A DNA stretch of 5,317 bases from Oscillospiraceae bacterium (GTDB lineage Bacteria; Bacillota; Clostridia; UMGS1883), in NCBI GenBank assembly GCA_015069065.1, contig SVJI01000104.1, forward strand, positions 1-5,317. Reading direction: 5' to 3'. The position numbers were made by a program, and so were the translations under genes. This document shows positions 1 through 5,074 of the stretch, one piece after another. The notes below the pieces were generated by a model. The model saw only the letters and a list, made by a program, of their open reading frames with translations, did no database searches and was not told the DNA's origin. Positions within the stretch are counted from its first letter, which is position 1. Each line of letters begins with the position of its first letter.

Positions 1-28
1 TTCTTTCGTAGCTTTCAAATAATGCCAT
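1..28 (-). CDS. GGGtGRT-family protein, N-terminal fragment (runs off the window)
   Basis: Only the first nine codons are in the window; they read MALFESYER. An ATG on the minus strand (28-26) follows a purine-rich ribosome binding site, GAGAGGGGGA (about 36-45), at a normal distance. The start MALFESYER is how I recall proteins of the GGGtGRT family (named for a conserved glycine-rich motif) beginning. In Clostridia these are commonly encoded directly after a NifU-like scaffold gene, which is exactly the context here: the stop codon of that gene is 17 bp upstream, so the two are almost certainly co-transcribed. The function of the family is not established; an Fe-S-related role is inferred only from the pairing. 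The identification rests on nine residues plus neighbourhood, so it is good but not certain. Confidence 0.72.
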
Positions 29-45
29 TTTAAAATCCCCCTCTC

Positions 46-738
46 TTATTCTTCACGCGGGTCAATAACTTTAACCGCGTCATCAAATCTACCGTACTGA
101 CCTGTAGCCTTTTCAAGAGCCTCGTTAGCGTCAGCACCCTTACGGATAGCTTCCATCATCTTTCCGAGGTGAACGAACTTATATCCGATAACCTGATTGT
201 CAGCATCAAGAGCCATCTTTGTTATGTAACCCTCAGCAAGCTCAAGGTATCTGGGTCCCTTAGCTTTTGTGCTGAAGAGTGTACCAACCTGACTGCGAAG
301 TCCTTTACCGAGGTCCTCAAGACCTGCACCTACAGGAAGACCGCCCTCAGAGAAAGCTGTCTGTGTTCTTCCGTAAACAATCTGGAGGAAAAGCTCTCTC
401 ATAGCTGTGTTGATAGCATCACAAACGAGGTCTGTGTTAAGAGCCTCGAGAAGAGTCTTTCCGGGAAGAATTTCAGATGCCATAGCAGCTGAATGTGTCA
501 TACCTGAGCAGCCGAGTGTCTCAACAAGAGCCTCTTCGATAATACCGTTCTTTACATTCAGTGTAAGCTTGCAGGCACCCTGCTGGGGAGCACACCAGCC
601 AACGCCGTGTGTAAGACCGTTAATGTCAGTAATCTGAGTGGAATGTGTCCATGTGCCTTCCTGAGGGATGGGCGCACACTTGTGACCAACACCCTTGGCA
701 ACAACGCACATGTTTTCAACTTCATGTGAATAGTTCAT
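46..738 (-). CDS. NifU/IscU-like iron-sulfur cluster assembly scaffold protein
   Basis: This cytosolic protein of 230 residues is probably a scaffold of the NifU N-terminal (IscU-like) fold. Residues about 45-120 carry the family pattern: a first cysteine region (C49 and C56, just before KLTLNV), a second cysteine in a GCSG motif (C77) followed by SAAMASEILPGKTLLEAL, which matches the CGxxxAxASS..GKTLxEA pattern of IscU, and a third cysteine (C106) before DAINTAMREL. C11 and C21 in the N-terminal stretch are extra. At 230 residues it is clearly longer than IscU (about 130), with an extra C-terminal half (about 121-230) including GRTQTAFSEGGLPVGAG. The start ATG (738-736) has GAAAGGAG (747-754) 8 nt upstream and a promoter at 771-799. 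It is followed 17 bp downstream by the GGGtGRT gene. No cysteine desulfurase or Suf gene is visible, so its cluster donor and targets are unknown. Fold assignment is firm; physiological role is inferred. Confidence 0.85.
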   Translation of the reverse strand: MNYSHEVENMCVVAKGVGHKCAPIPQEGTWTHSTQITDINGLTHGVGWCAPQQGACKLTLNVKNGIIEEALVETLGCSGMTHSAAMASEILPGKTLLEALNTDLVCDAINTAMRELFLQIVYGRTQTAFSEGGLPVGAGLEDLGKGLRSQVGTLFSTKAKGPRYLELAEGYITKMALDADNQVIGYKFVHLGKMMEAIRKGADANEALEKATGQYGRFDDAVKVIDPREE

Positions 739-770
739 ATTCTAAACTCCTTTCGATTTTAACTCACACT

Positions 771-799
771 ATTTTATCATTATTTTAATATCGAATCAA
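771..799 (-). promoter_or_regulatory. Sigma-A-type promoter of the scaffold/GGGtGRT operon
   Basis: Read on the minus strand, TTGATT (799-794) and TAAAAT (776-771) are separated by exactly 17 bp, each one or two mismatches from the sigma-A consensus. The predicted start of transcription is near 764, giving an untranslated leader of only about 25 nt. It lies just downstream of the terminator of the kinase gene, so the scaffold operon is probably an independent transcription unit. Confidence 0.7.
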
Positions 800-831
800 G
801 AGCAAAGTTGGTTTTTTTATCTTTTTTTGGC

Positions 832-862
832 AAAAAAACACCGCTCGGTATAACCCAAGCGG
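832..862 (-). terminator. Intrinsic terminator of the cytidylate-kinase-like gene
   Basis: On the minus strand, CCGCTTGG (862-855) and CCGAGCGG (848-841) form an 8-bp stem with one G-U pair and a 6-nt loop, followed two bases later by seven consecutive T residues (838-832). It begins 10 bp after the kinase stop codon. On the plus strand the hairpin has no T-run behind it, so it should act in one direction only. Confidence 0.88.
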
Positions 863-872
863 TAAAAATAAA

Positions 873-1466
873 TTATATTCTCATATTGACTGCATGTATT
901 ATAAGGTCCACAGTACCCTCTATTCCCAGAGCACTGCTGTCTATGCAAAGGTTGTATGTAGTAGCCTTGCCCCATGTGCGGTCTGTGTAATAGGTATAAT
1001 ACTTTGCGCGCTTTTTATCAATTTTTGAAATGTGGTTTTGAATTTCAGCGTCGCTCTTACCCGCCAGAATAGACCTTTTTCTTTCCACCTTATCTTTCAT
1101 CGGTGCGCTGATAAACACTTTGAAGCAATCGGGGTTATCATCTAAAATAAAGTCAGCACATCTTCCAACGATGATGCAGCTGCCCTTTTGGGCAATGTCG
1201 CGGATGACATCTGCCTGTGCTATGTATATGCGGTCAGACATGGGCATCTGATATATGTCAAAAATATTGGAGGATGAGAAAGCGGGGAATGAGTGCTGTT
1301 CGTCATATTTTTCGACGATGCTTTTCTCCAGATTGGTTTTTTCTGCGGTGTGCATAATAAGCTCTTTGTCATAAAAAGGGATATTAAGCTTCTCAGAAAG
1401 CCTTAAGCCTATTTCTCGTCCGCCGCTGCCGAATTCACGACCGATAGTAATAATAACCTTTTTCAT
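873..1466 (-). CDS. Cytidylate kinase-like family protein (P-loop nucleotide kinase)
   Basis: This 197-residue soluble P-loop kinase resembles the cytidylate-kinase-like family (Cytidylate_kin2 in Pfam terms), which is distinct from canonical Cmk; its nucleotide substrate is not established. The N-terminus MKKVIITIGREFGSGGREIG holds the Walker A-like loop, GREFGSGGREIG (residues 9-20). FYDKELI (31-37) follows, then a strand and loop IIVGRCADFIL (98-108), and a lid-like segment with IDKKRAKYY (149-157). The C-terminal part NLCIDSSALGIEGTVDLI (172-189) also fits the family. The reading frame stays open for ten more codons upstream (to 1496), but ATG 1466 has AAAGGAGG 6 nt before it and gives the expected N-terminus, so that start was chosen. 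The gene stands alone, with its own promoter and terminator, and is divergent from the CofE-like gene. Family assignment is firm; CMP as substrate is a guess. Confidence 0.88.
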   Translation of the reverse strand: MKKVIITIGREFGSGGREIGLRLSEKLNIPFYDKELIMHTAEKTNLEKSIVEKYDEQHSFPAFSSSNIFDIYQMPMSDRIYIAQADVIRDIAQKGSCIIVGRCADFILDDNPDCFKVFISAPMKDKVERKRSILAGKSDAEIQNHISKIDKKRAKYYTYYTDRTWGKATTYNLCIDSSALGIEGTVDLIIHAVNMRI

Positions 1467-1472
1467 ATTAAA

Positions 1473-1480
1473 CCTCCTTT
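1473..1480 (-). promoter_or_regulatory. Ribosome binding site deciding the start of the kinase gene
   Basis: AAAGGAGG on the minus strand lies 6 nt before ATG 1466-1464. It lies inside the longer open frame that begins at 1496, which shows that the upstream ATG is not the real start. Confidence 0.85.
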
Positions 1481-1546
1481 TAACCGACTTTTGCACAAGA
1501 CGACACGCCCCAGGTGTGCGGAATCTGTACTGTATCAGTTTACTGT

Positions 1547-1575
1547 ATTATAGCATGAATCGTGCAAAAAAACAA
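1547..1575 (-). promoter_or_regulatory. Sigma-A-type promoter of the kinase gene
   Basis: On the minus strand TTGTTT (1575-1570) is separated by 17 bp from a perfect TATAAT (1552-1547). A TG dinucleotide one base before the -10 makes it an extended -10 promoter. Transcription should begin near 1540, leaving a leader of about 75 nt. An 8-bp direct repeat, TACTGTAT on the plus strand (1528-1535 and 1541-1548), overlaps the -10 edge and the likely start point and could be a regulator site. Confidence 0.72.
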
Positions 1576-1604
1576 GTGTTTTTAATTTTGTTTAGATTTT
1601 TTTG

Positions 1605-1633
1605 TTGATATTTAAAAAAAACTGTGGTATCAT
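1605..1633 (+). promoter_or_regulatory. Sigma-A-type promoter of the CofE-like gene
   Basis: TTGATA (1605-1610) and TATCAT (1628-1633) are separated by 17 bp, with a TG one base before the -10. Transcription would start near 1640. The -35 boxes of this promoter and of the kinase promoter lie back to back, 29 bp apart, so the two genes are divergently transcribed from one short control region. A weaker alternative is TTGCGG (1649-1654) with TATTAT (1672-1677), also 17 bp apart. Confidence 0.6.
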
Positions 1634-1639
1634 ATACTC

Positions 1640-1793
1640 TGTGATTATTTGCGGTAGCATTGCCGGTTATATATTATATTTCCGGCATGGCGTAAAATTA
1701 CGGTTTTTTTACGGAATTTTACGGTGCGCACTATCAGCCCGCGGTAGATTATGCGCATTTATATTTTGTGGGCAGAAAGGCTATGACCGTAGT
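1640..1793 (+). other. Untranslated leader of the CofE-like gene, with repeats
   Basis: This leader of about 150 nt, together with the divergent promoters, makes up the gene-free stretch 1467-1793. It contains an inverted repeat, TGCCGG (1661-1666) with CCGGCA (1682-1687), around an AT-only loop. It also holds three TTACGG direct repeats (1698, 1709, 1719), a T7 run (1704-1710), two 8-bp palindromes, GTGCGCAC (1724-1731) and ATGCGCAT (1751-1758), and a repeated GCGGTAG (1651 and 1741). No riboswitch class was recognised. The frame is open through this region without a stop, but a start there would lie inside the promoter and has no ribosome binding site, so it is treated as non-coding. Confidence 0.5.
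1698..1724 (+). repeat. Three TTACGG direct repeats at helical-turn spacing
   Basis: TTACGG occurs at 1698-1703, 1709-1714 and 1719-1724, so the starts are 11 and 10 bp apart. The first copy is also the right arm of a small palindrome, CGTAA-AA-TTACG (1691-1702). The pattern is directly visible; a role as a protein-binding array or an RNA element is inference. Confidence 0.5.
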
Positions 1794-2993
1794 ATGGCAA
1801 ACACTGAAAGAAAAGTCGGCACAGTATCGCGTGGTATTCGTTGTCCCATTATCCGTGAGGGGGATGACCTTGCAGCGATTGTAACACAGAGTGTACTTGA
1901 AGCAGCGCAGAGTGAGGGGTTCGAGCTTCGCGACCGCGATGTTATTTCTATAACAGAGTCGATTGTTGCACGTGCTCAGGGTAATTATGCTTCTGTTGAG
2001 GATATAGCACAGGATGTCCGTGCAAAGCTGGGTGGAAAGACAGTGGGTGTTATTTTCCCGATTTTGTCAAGAAACCGTTTTGCAATCTGTCTTAAAGGTA
2101 TTGCAATGGGTGCAGAGAAGGTAGTTCTCATGCTTAGTTATCCCTCTGACGAGGTTGGTAATGAGCTTGTAAGCCTCGACAAAATTGACGAAGCAGGTGT
2201 AAATCCCTATTCGGATGTTTTGACCTTGGAGCAGTACAGACAGTATTTCGGTGTGAATAAGCATGAATTTACCGGTGTGGATTATGTTGACTATTACAGT
2301 GAGGTTGTACGCGAGTGCGGCGCAGAGGTAGAGATTATCTTTGCTAATCAGCCTAAGGCGATTTTAGATTATGCAGACTGCATTATAAACTGTGACATAC
2401 ACACAAGGGCACGCACTAAGAGAATTCTTAAGGCGGCAGGGGCTAAGGTTGTGTGCGGTCTTGATGATATTCTCAATGCTCCGGTAAACGGCAGCGGATG
2501 TAATGAAAAGTATGGTCTGCTCGGTTCAAATAAGTCAACCGAGGATAAGATTAAGCTTTTCCCCAGAGAGTGTCAGGATTTAGTTCTCGATATTCAGTCC
2601 AGAATTCTTAAGGAAACAGGAAAGCACGTTGAGGTAATGGTTTACGGTGACGGTGCATTTAAAGACCCCAAGGGAAAGATTTGGGAGCTTGCCGACCCTG
2701 TTGTTTCTCCTGCACATACAGACGGACTTATCGGTACGCCTAATGAACTTAAGCTTAAGTATCTAGCAGACAATGATTTCAAGGAGCTTTCCGGTGAAGA
2801 GCTTAAGAAGGCTATTTCAGAGAGCATCCGTGCGAAGAAGGATGACCTTGTAGGAAACATGGCATCTCAGGGAACAACCCCCAGACAGCTTACAGACCTT
2901 ATAGGCTCACTTTGTGACCTTACAAGCGGCAGCGGTGACAAGGGTACACCTGTTGTTCTGGTTCAGGGATACTTTGATAATTATACAAACTAA
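1794..2993 (+). CDS. Coenzyme F420:L-glutamate ligase (CofE) family protein
   Basis: This soluble protein of 399 residues belongs to the family of CofE, which adds L-glutamate to F420-0 in methanogens and actinobacteria using GTP. CofE-like landmarks appear in the family's order: IIREGDDLAAIV (19-30), RDRDVISITESIVARAQG (46-63), a CNEKYGLLGSN segment (236-246) followed by KLFPRECQDLVLDIQSRI (254-271), then VEVMVYGDGAFKDP (279-292), the likely counterpart of the metal-binding SDTFGRP region. It is far longer than archaeal CofE (about 250 residues), with extra sequence in the middle (about 110-230) and a C-terminal extension. ATG 1794 was chosen because family similarity begins there; its ribosome binding site, GAAAGG (1775-1780), is weak and 13 nt away. 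The gene is monocistronic, between its own promoter and terminator. F420 synthesis is not expected in gut Clostridia and no other F420 gene is nearby, so the true substrate is unknown; another gamma-glutamyl or amide ligation is possible. Confidence 0.82.
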   Translation: MANTERKVGTVSRGIRCPIIREGDDLAAIVTQSVLEAAQSEGFELRDRDVISITESIVARAQGNYASVEDIAQDVRAKLGGKTVGVIFPILSRNRFAICLKGIAMGAEKVVLMLSYPSDEVGNELVSLDKIDEAGVNPYSDVLTLEQYRQYFGVNKHEFTGVDYVDYYSEVVRECGAEVEIIFANQPKAILDYADCIINCDIHTRARTKRILKAAGAKVVCGLDDILNAPVNGSGCNEKYGLLGSNKSTEDKIKLFPRECQDLVLDIQSRILKETGKHVEVMVYGDGAFKDPKGKIWELADPVVSPAHTDGLIGTPNELKLKYLADNDFKELSGEELKKAISESIRAKKDDLVGNMASQGTTPRQLTDLIGSLCDLTSGSGDKGTPVVLVQGYFDNYTN

Positions 2994-3008
2994 ATATAAT
3001 AAAAATCT

Positions 3009-3040
3009 GGAATCCGTTATGAATACGGATTCCTTTTTTT
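3009..3040 (+). terminator. Intrinsic terminator of the CofE-like gene
   Basis: GGAATCCGT (3009-3017) and ACGGATTCC (3025-3033) form a perfect 9-bp stem with a 7-nt loop, followed immediately by seven T residues (3034-3040). It starts 15 bp after the stop codon at 2991-2993. A short A-run lies before the stem, but the reverse strand lacks a comparable T-tract directly after the hairpin. Confidence 0.93.
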
Positions 3041-3086
3041 GTACCATAAAAATTTAAAAAAATAGGGAAAATTTGTCGGCAACATA

Positions 3087-3115
3087 TTGAAATTAAAACT
3101 AAAGTAAGATATAAT
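3087..3115 (+). promoter_or_regulatory. Strong sigma-A-type promoter (P1) of the decarboxylase operon
   Basis: TTGAAA (3087-3092) and a perfect TATAAT (3110-3115) are separated by exactly 17 bp in an AT-rich context. Transcription would start near 3122, leaving a leader of about 100 nt before ATG 3224. The half-site array at 3162-3194 then lies about 40-72 nt downstream of the start point. Confidence 0.8.
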
Positions 3116-3143
3116 ATGATACAATGGGAAAAATTGATGTTGG

Positions 3144-3171
3144 TTGATTGTGTAATTAAACTTTACATAAT
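3144..3171 (+). promoter_or_regulatory. Possible second promoter (P2) overlapping the palindromes
   Basis: TTGATT (3144-3149) and CATAAT (3166-3171) are separated by 16 bp. The -10 lies inside the left palindrome and the predicted start point (about 3178) inside the second one. If this promoter is used, a protein bound to the palindromes would block it directly. It is weaker than P1 and overlaps AT-rich sequence where chance matches are common. Confidence 0.35.
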
Positions 3172-3194
3172 TTATGTAAACTAAAGTTTACATA
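3162..3194. promoter_or_regulatory. Operator-like array of three TTTACATA half-sites
   Basis: Two overlapping perfect inverted repeats share a middle arm. The first is TTTACATAA-T-TTATGTAAA (3162-3180, 9-bp arms, 1-nt centre). The second is TATGTAAAC-TAAA-GTTTACATA (3173-3194, 9-bp arms, 4-nt centre). Such exact symmetry suggests a site for a dimeric regulator, possibly of TetR, MarR or GntR type. The half-site TGTAAAC/GTTTACA recalls that of the biotin repressor BirA, but the 4-bp spacing is far shorter than the 14-16 bp of BirA operators, so BirA is not assigned. No regulator gene is in the window. Confidence 0.6.
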
Positions 3195-3223
3195 CCAACC
3201 GGATAAACATAGGAGGTAGAGAA

Positions 3224-4702
3224 ATGGGTTCAATTGAAAAAGTATCCGACCTTCTTGCCAAAAAGGCAGAGCTTGCTTTTGGCGGCGGAAAGGAAAAACA
3301 GGAAAAGCAAAAACAAAACGGCTCAATGACCGCACGGGAAAGAATCAATGCTCTCTTGGACGAGGACAGCTTCGTTGAAATCGGTGCATTTGTTTCTGCC
3401 AGAAATGAGGATACTGCCGCTGATGGAGTCGTTACCGGTTACGGTACGATTGATTCAAGACTGGTGTATGTGTATTCTCAGGATGTTACCGTTTTAGGCG
3501 GTGCGATGGGCGAGATGTACGCTGACAAGGTTTGCAAGGTGATTGACATGGCTTCCAAGATGGGCGCGCCTGTTATTGGAATGCTTGACTCAAACGGTGT
3601 AAGACTTGGCGAGGGTACAATGGCACAGAATGCCATGGGTAAGATTCTCAACGCTGTTGCATCTATCAGCGGTGTAGTTCCCAATATCAGCATCGTTTTC
3701 GGTAATTGTGCCGGAGGCAGTGCAATCGCCGCTGCGATGAGCGATTTTGTTATTATTAACGAGAAGAACGGAAAAATGTTTGTCAACGGTCCCGACGTTG
3801 TTGAAGCAACAGAGGGCAAGGTTCCTGCAGTTGATGCAGCGGGCAGCGTTAATGAAAGCGGTAATGCGCATTTCGTTGGAGAGGATGACGCTTCCTGTAT
3901 CGGACTGGCAAAGCTTCTTCTTTCATACCTTCCGTCAAACAATCTTTCCGATGCGTTTGAATACGAAACAGCAGATGACCTTAACCGTCCCTGTGAAATC
4001 CTTGACAACATTGATGCTATCGAGGATGCGAGGGTGGTTGTTGCGGAAATCGCTGATGATAAAGCTTACTTTGAAATTCAGGCAGAGTATGCAAACGAGG
4101 CATCCGTTGGATTTATCCGTGTTAACGGTTCCAGCGTGGGTGCTGTTGCTGTAAGCGGTGCTCCTCTTACAGGAAGAGCAGTGCAGAAAATTGCCAGATT
4201 TGTGCGTTTCTGTGATTGCTACAATATCCCTGTACTTACTGTTACAGATGTTGACGGCTTCAAGGTAAGTGCTGCAGAGGAAAACTGGGGTCTTTCCAGA
4301 AAGTGTGCAGAGCTTATCTATGCATTCAGCGAGGCAACTGTTGCAAAGGTTAACCTGATTGTTAAAAAGGCTTACGGAACTGCTGCAGTGCTTCTTAATT
4401 CAAAGCAGGCAGGTGCAGACCTCGTGCTTGCATATCCCTCTGCCGAGATGGCGCCTCTGGCACCCGGTGCAGGCGTAGCTATGCTCTATGGTGACAAGTT
4501 CAAGGCAGGCGCAAGCCGTGAGGAGCTTGAGAATGAATATGTAGAAACAGAAGCAAGCATCTATAACGCTGCAAAGCTCGGCTCGGTTGACGATATCATC
4601 GTTCCCTCAGAATCGAGGGCGCGCGTTGCTGCAGCACTTGAGATGCTTAAGAGTAAGCGTGCGAGCGCGGTTTCACGCAAGCACGATAATATGCCGTTAT
4701 AA
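3224..4702 (+). CDS. Carboxyltransferase (alpha) subunit of a biotin-dependent acyl-CoA decarboxylase, MmdA/PccB-like
   Basis: This 492-residue protein carries the carboxyl transferase domain found in MmdA, PccB and the 12S transcarboxylase subunit. It should move the carboxyl group of an acyl-CoA, most likely methylmalonyl-CoA, to biotin on the carrier protein encoded two genes downstream. Family landmarks are MTARERINALLDE (35-47), DGVVTGYGTID (68-78), DVTVLGGAMGEMYADKV (87-103), GVVPNISIVFGNCAGGSA (150-167), the C-domain stretch ARFVRFCDCYNIPVLTVTDVDGF (324-346, quoted here in parts: RFVRFCDCYNIP and TDVDGF), EATVAKVNLIVKKAYG (370-385) and the typical tail KHDNMPL. It is about 20 residues shorter than most relatives and departs at DSNGVRLGEG (122-131; usually DSGGARIQEG) and KKAYGTAA (381-388; usually KAYGGA). 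AGGAGG (3211-3216) lies 7 nt before the ATG. The following OadG gene argues for a sodium-pumping decarboxylase rather than an ATP-driven carboxylase. The substrate is inferred from context. Confidence 0.87.
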   Translation: MGSIEKVSDLLAKKAELAFGGGKEKQEKQKQNGSMTARERINALLDEDSFVEIGAFVSARNEDTAADGVVTGYGTIDSRLVYVYSQDVTVLGGAMGEMYADKVCKVIDMASKMGAPVIGMLDSNGVRLGEGTMAQNAMGKILNAVASISGVVPNISIVFGNCAGGSAIAAAMSDFVIINEKNGKMFVNGPDVVEATEGKVPAVDAAGSVNESGNAHFVGEDDASCIGLAKLLLSYLPSNNLSDAFEYETADDLNRPCEILDNIDAIEDARVVVAEIADDKAYFEIQAEYANEASVGFIRVNGSSVGAVAVSGAPLTGRAVQKIARFVRFCDCYNIPVLTVTDVDGFKVSAAEENWGLSRKCAELIYAFSEATVAKVNLIVKKAYGTAAVLLNSKQAGADLVLAYPSAEMAPLAPGAGVAMLYGDKFKAGASREELENEYVETEASIYNAAKLGSVDDIIVPSESRARVAAALEMLKSKRASAVSRKHDNMPL

Positions 4703-4715
4703 GGAGGTAATTGTT

Positions 4716-5060
4716 GTGTTAGATAAAAAAGAACTTATATTGGAAGGTCTTGCATATACGGTAATGGGCATATTGATAGTGTTCATGATTCTTGTAATCA
4801 TAATGCTCGTTATCAAGGCAATGGCACTTTTTAGTGGCAGCGGTGAGAACAAAAAGAAAGATGCTCCCGCAGTAAAGACTGAAGATGCTACAGAGCCTGC
4901 TCCGAAAAAGGACAGTGCGATAATCGCTGTAATAACTGCTGCAATTGCGGCAATACTCGGTAAAAGTGCAACTGGTTTCAGAATTCGTTCATACAGAAAA
5001 ATACAGGACGGCGAATGGAATAAGGCTGGTCGCCGCGAAGTTCTTGATAACAGAATCTAA
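4716..5060 (+). CDS. OadG-family membrane subunit (gamma/delta) of a Na+-pumping decarboxylase
   Basis: This 114-residue membrane protein matches the layout of the OadG/MmdD family, which tethers the carboxyltransferase and carrier to the membrane beta subunit and stabilises the complex. One hydrophobic helix spans about residues 12-34, with YTVMGILIVFMILVIIML as its core. A charged, Lys/Pro/Ala-rich linker follows (about 43-66), then the family's characteristic C-terminal segment, SAIIAVITAAIAAILGK (67-83) and FRIRSYRKI (88-96). The start is GTG 4716, in frame with leucine-aspartate after it and 8 nt behind AAGGAGG (4701-4707). The Shine-Dalgarno overlaps the carboxyltransferase stop codon, and the gap between the two genes is 13 nt, pointing to tight co-expression. 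The frame extends upstream inside the carboxyltransferase gene but has no ribosome binding site there. Sequence identity in this family is low, so the call rests on architecture, the C-terminal motif and gene order. Confidence 0.85.
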   Translation: MLDKKELILEGLAYTVMGILIVFMILVIIMLVIKAMALFSGSGENKKKDAPAVKTEDATEPAPKKDSAIIAVITAAIAAILGKSATGFRIRSYRKIQDGEWNKAGRREVLDNRI

Positions 5061-5074
5061 GGAGGATAATAGTC

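Noticed and set aside
1467..1496. A ten-codon N-terminal extension of the kinase.
   Set aside because: It would contain the strong ribosome binding site AAAGGAGG (1473-1480), which serves ATG 1466.
1691..1710. An intrinsic terminator or attenuator in the CofE-like gene leader (palindrome plus T7).
   Set aside because: The stem is only 4-5 bp and AT-rich, with a minimal loop, so it is too weak to call; kept only as part of the leader observation.
1602..1793. A 64-codon in-frame extension of the CofE-like gene with a membrane-helix-like segment.
   Set aside because: Its start (TTG at 1602) lies inside the promoter and has no ribosome binding site, and the segment is AT-rich with no family similarity. 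Recognisable CofE-family sequence begins at ATG 1794.
3162..3194. A BirA (biotin repressor) operator ahead of a biotin-dependent enzyme operon.
   Set aside because: The half-sites resemble BirA boxes, but the spacers are 1 and 4 bp rather than the 14-16 bp of BirA operators.
3478..4011. A long minus-strand open frame opposite the carboxyltransferase.
   Set aside because: It overlaps a fully conserved plus-strand domain and shows no recognisable family.
4587..4715. An upstream extension of the OadG frame inside the carboxyltransferase gene.
   Set aside because: It overlaps a conserved gene end, has no ribosome binding site, and crosses the AAGGAGG that serves GTG 4716.
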